Assembly (NCBI GenBank): GCA_021835265.1
Contig: JAKBQK010000512.1
Location: 1-5,253 of the forward strand
Direction of reading: 5' to 3'
Length of the DNA stretch: 5,253 bases
Source: Thermoplasmata archaeon
Lineage (GTDB): Archaea > Thermoplasmatota > Thermoplasmata > Thermoplasmatales > Thermoplasmataceae
Both the position numbers and the translations under genes were made by a program. Below the pieces are notes generated by a model that worked only from the letters and a program-made list of their open reading frames with translations, was not told where the DNA came from and did no database searches. How positions within the stretch are numbered: the stretch's first letter is position 1; each line of letters starts with the position of its first letter. Below are positions 5,218 through 5,253 of this stretch, one piece after another.

Positions 5218-5253
5218 GAATTTATCTTAAATTGAAATCAATATACAAACCTT

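Overview
The window looks like part of an AT-rich, aerobic, probably thermoacidophilic archaeon, most likely of the Thermoplasmatales. This rests on a lipoyl-dependent 2-oxoacid dehydrogenase operon of the Thermoplasma kind, heavy use of AGA/AGG for arginine and ATA for isoleucine, Shine-Dalgarno sites ending in GGTGAT at operon-internal starts, and two single genes with a TATA box about 25 bases before the ATG and no ribosome binding site, as expected for leaderless archaeal mRNAs. The assignment is inferred from gene content, not from a marker gene.

Positions 1-4151 (+) hold the distal part of one operon: E1 beta (5' end outside the window), E2 acyltransferase, E3 dihydrolipoamide dehydrogenase, and LipB octanoyltransferase. 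E1 alpha would be expected just upstream, and the operon promoter is outside the window. E1 decarboxylates a 2-oxoacid and passes the acyl group to the lipoyl lysine of E2. E2 transfers it to CoA, and E3 reoxidises the dihydrolipoyl arm with NAD+. LipB attaches the octanoyl precursor of lipoate to that same lysine, so the cofactor enzyme is encoded with its substrate. The genes are packed tightly: two junctions carry the upstream stop codon inside the next gene's Shine-Dalgarno site, and lipB overlaps the E3 gene by 35 bases.

Positions 4155-4586 (-) encode a small glycine-rich membrane protein of unknown function, tail-to-tail with lipB and only three bases from its stop. Positions 4587-4853 are non-coding and very AT-rich. 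They hold that gene's promoter and one unexplained open frame without a start codon. Positions 4854-5174 (-) encode a small DsrE-like protein with its own promoter, and 5175-5253 is its upstream region.

The most notable unexplained signal is a GGAGGTGA sequence inside the E2 gene at 1120-1127. It is a better Shine-Dalgarno match than those seen at the real gene starts. In-frame GTG and ATG codons follow it, exactly between the lipoyl domain and the subunit-binding domain, so a second E2 product lacking the lipoyl domain is possible. No wholly new system is evident.
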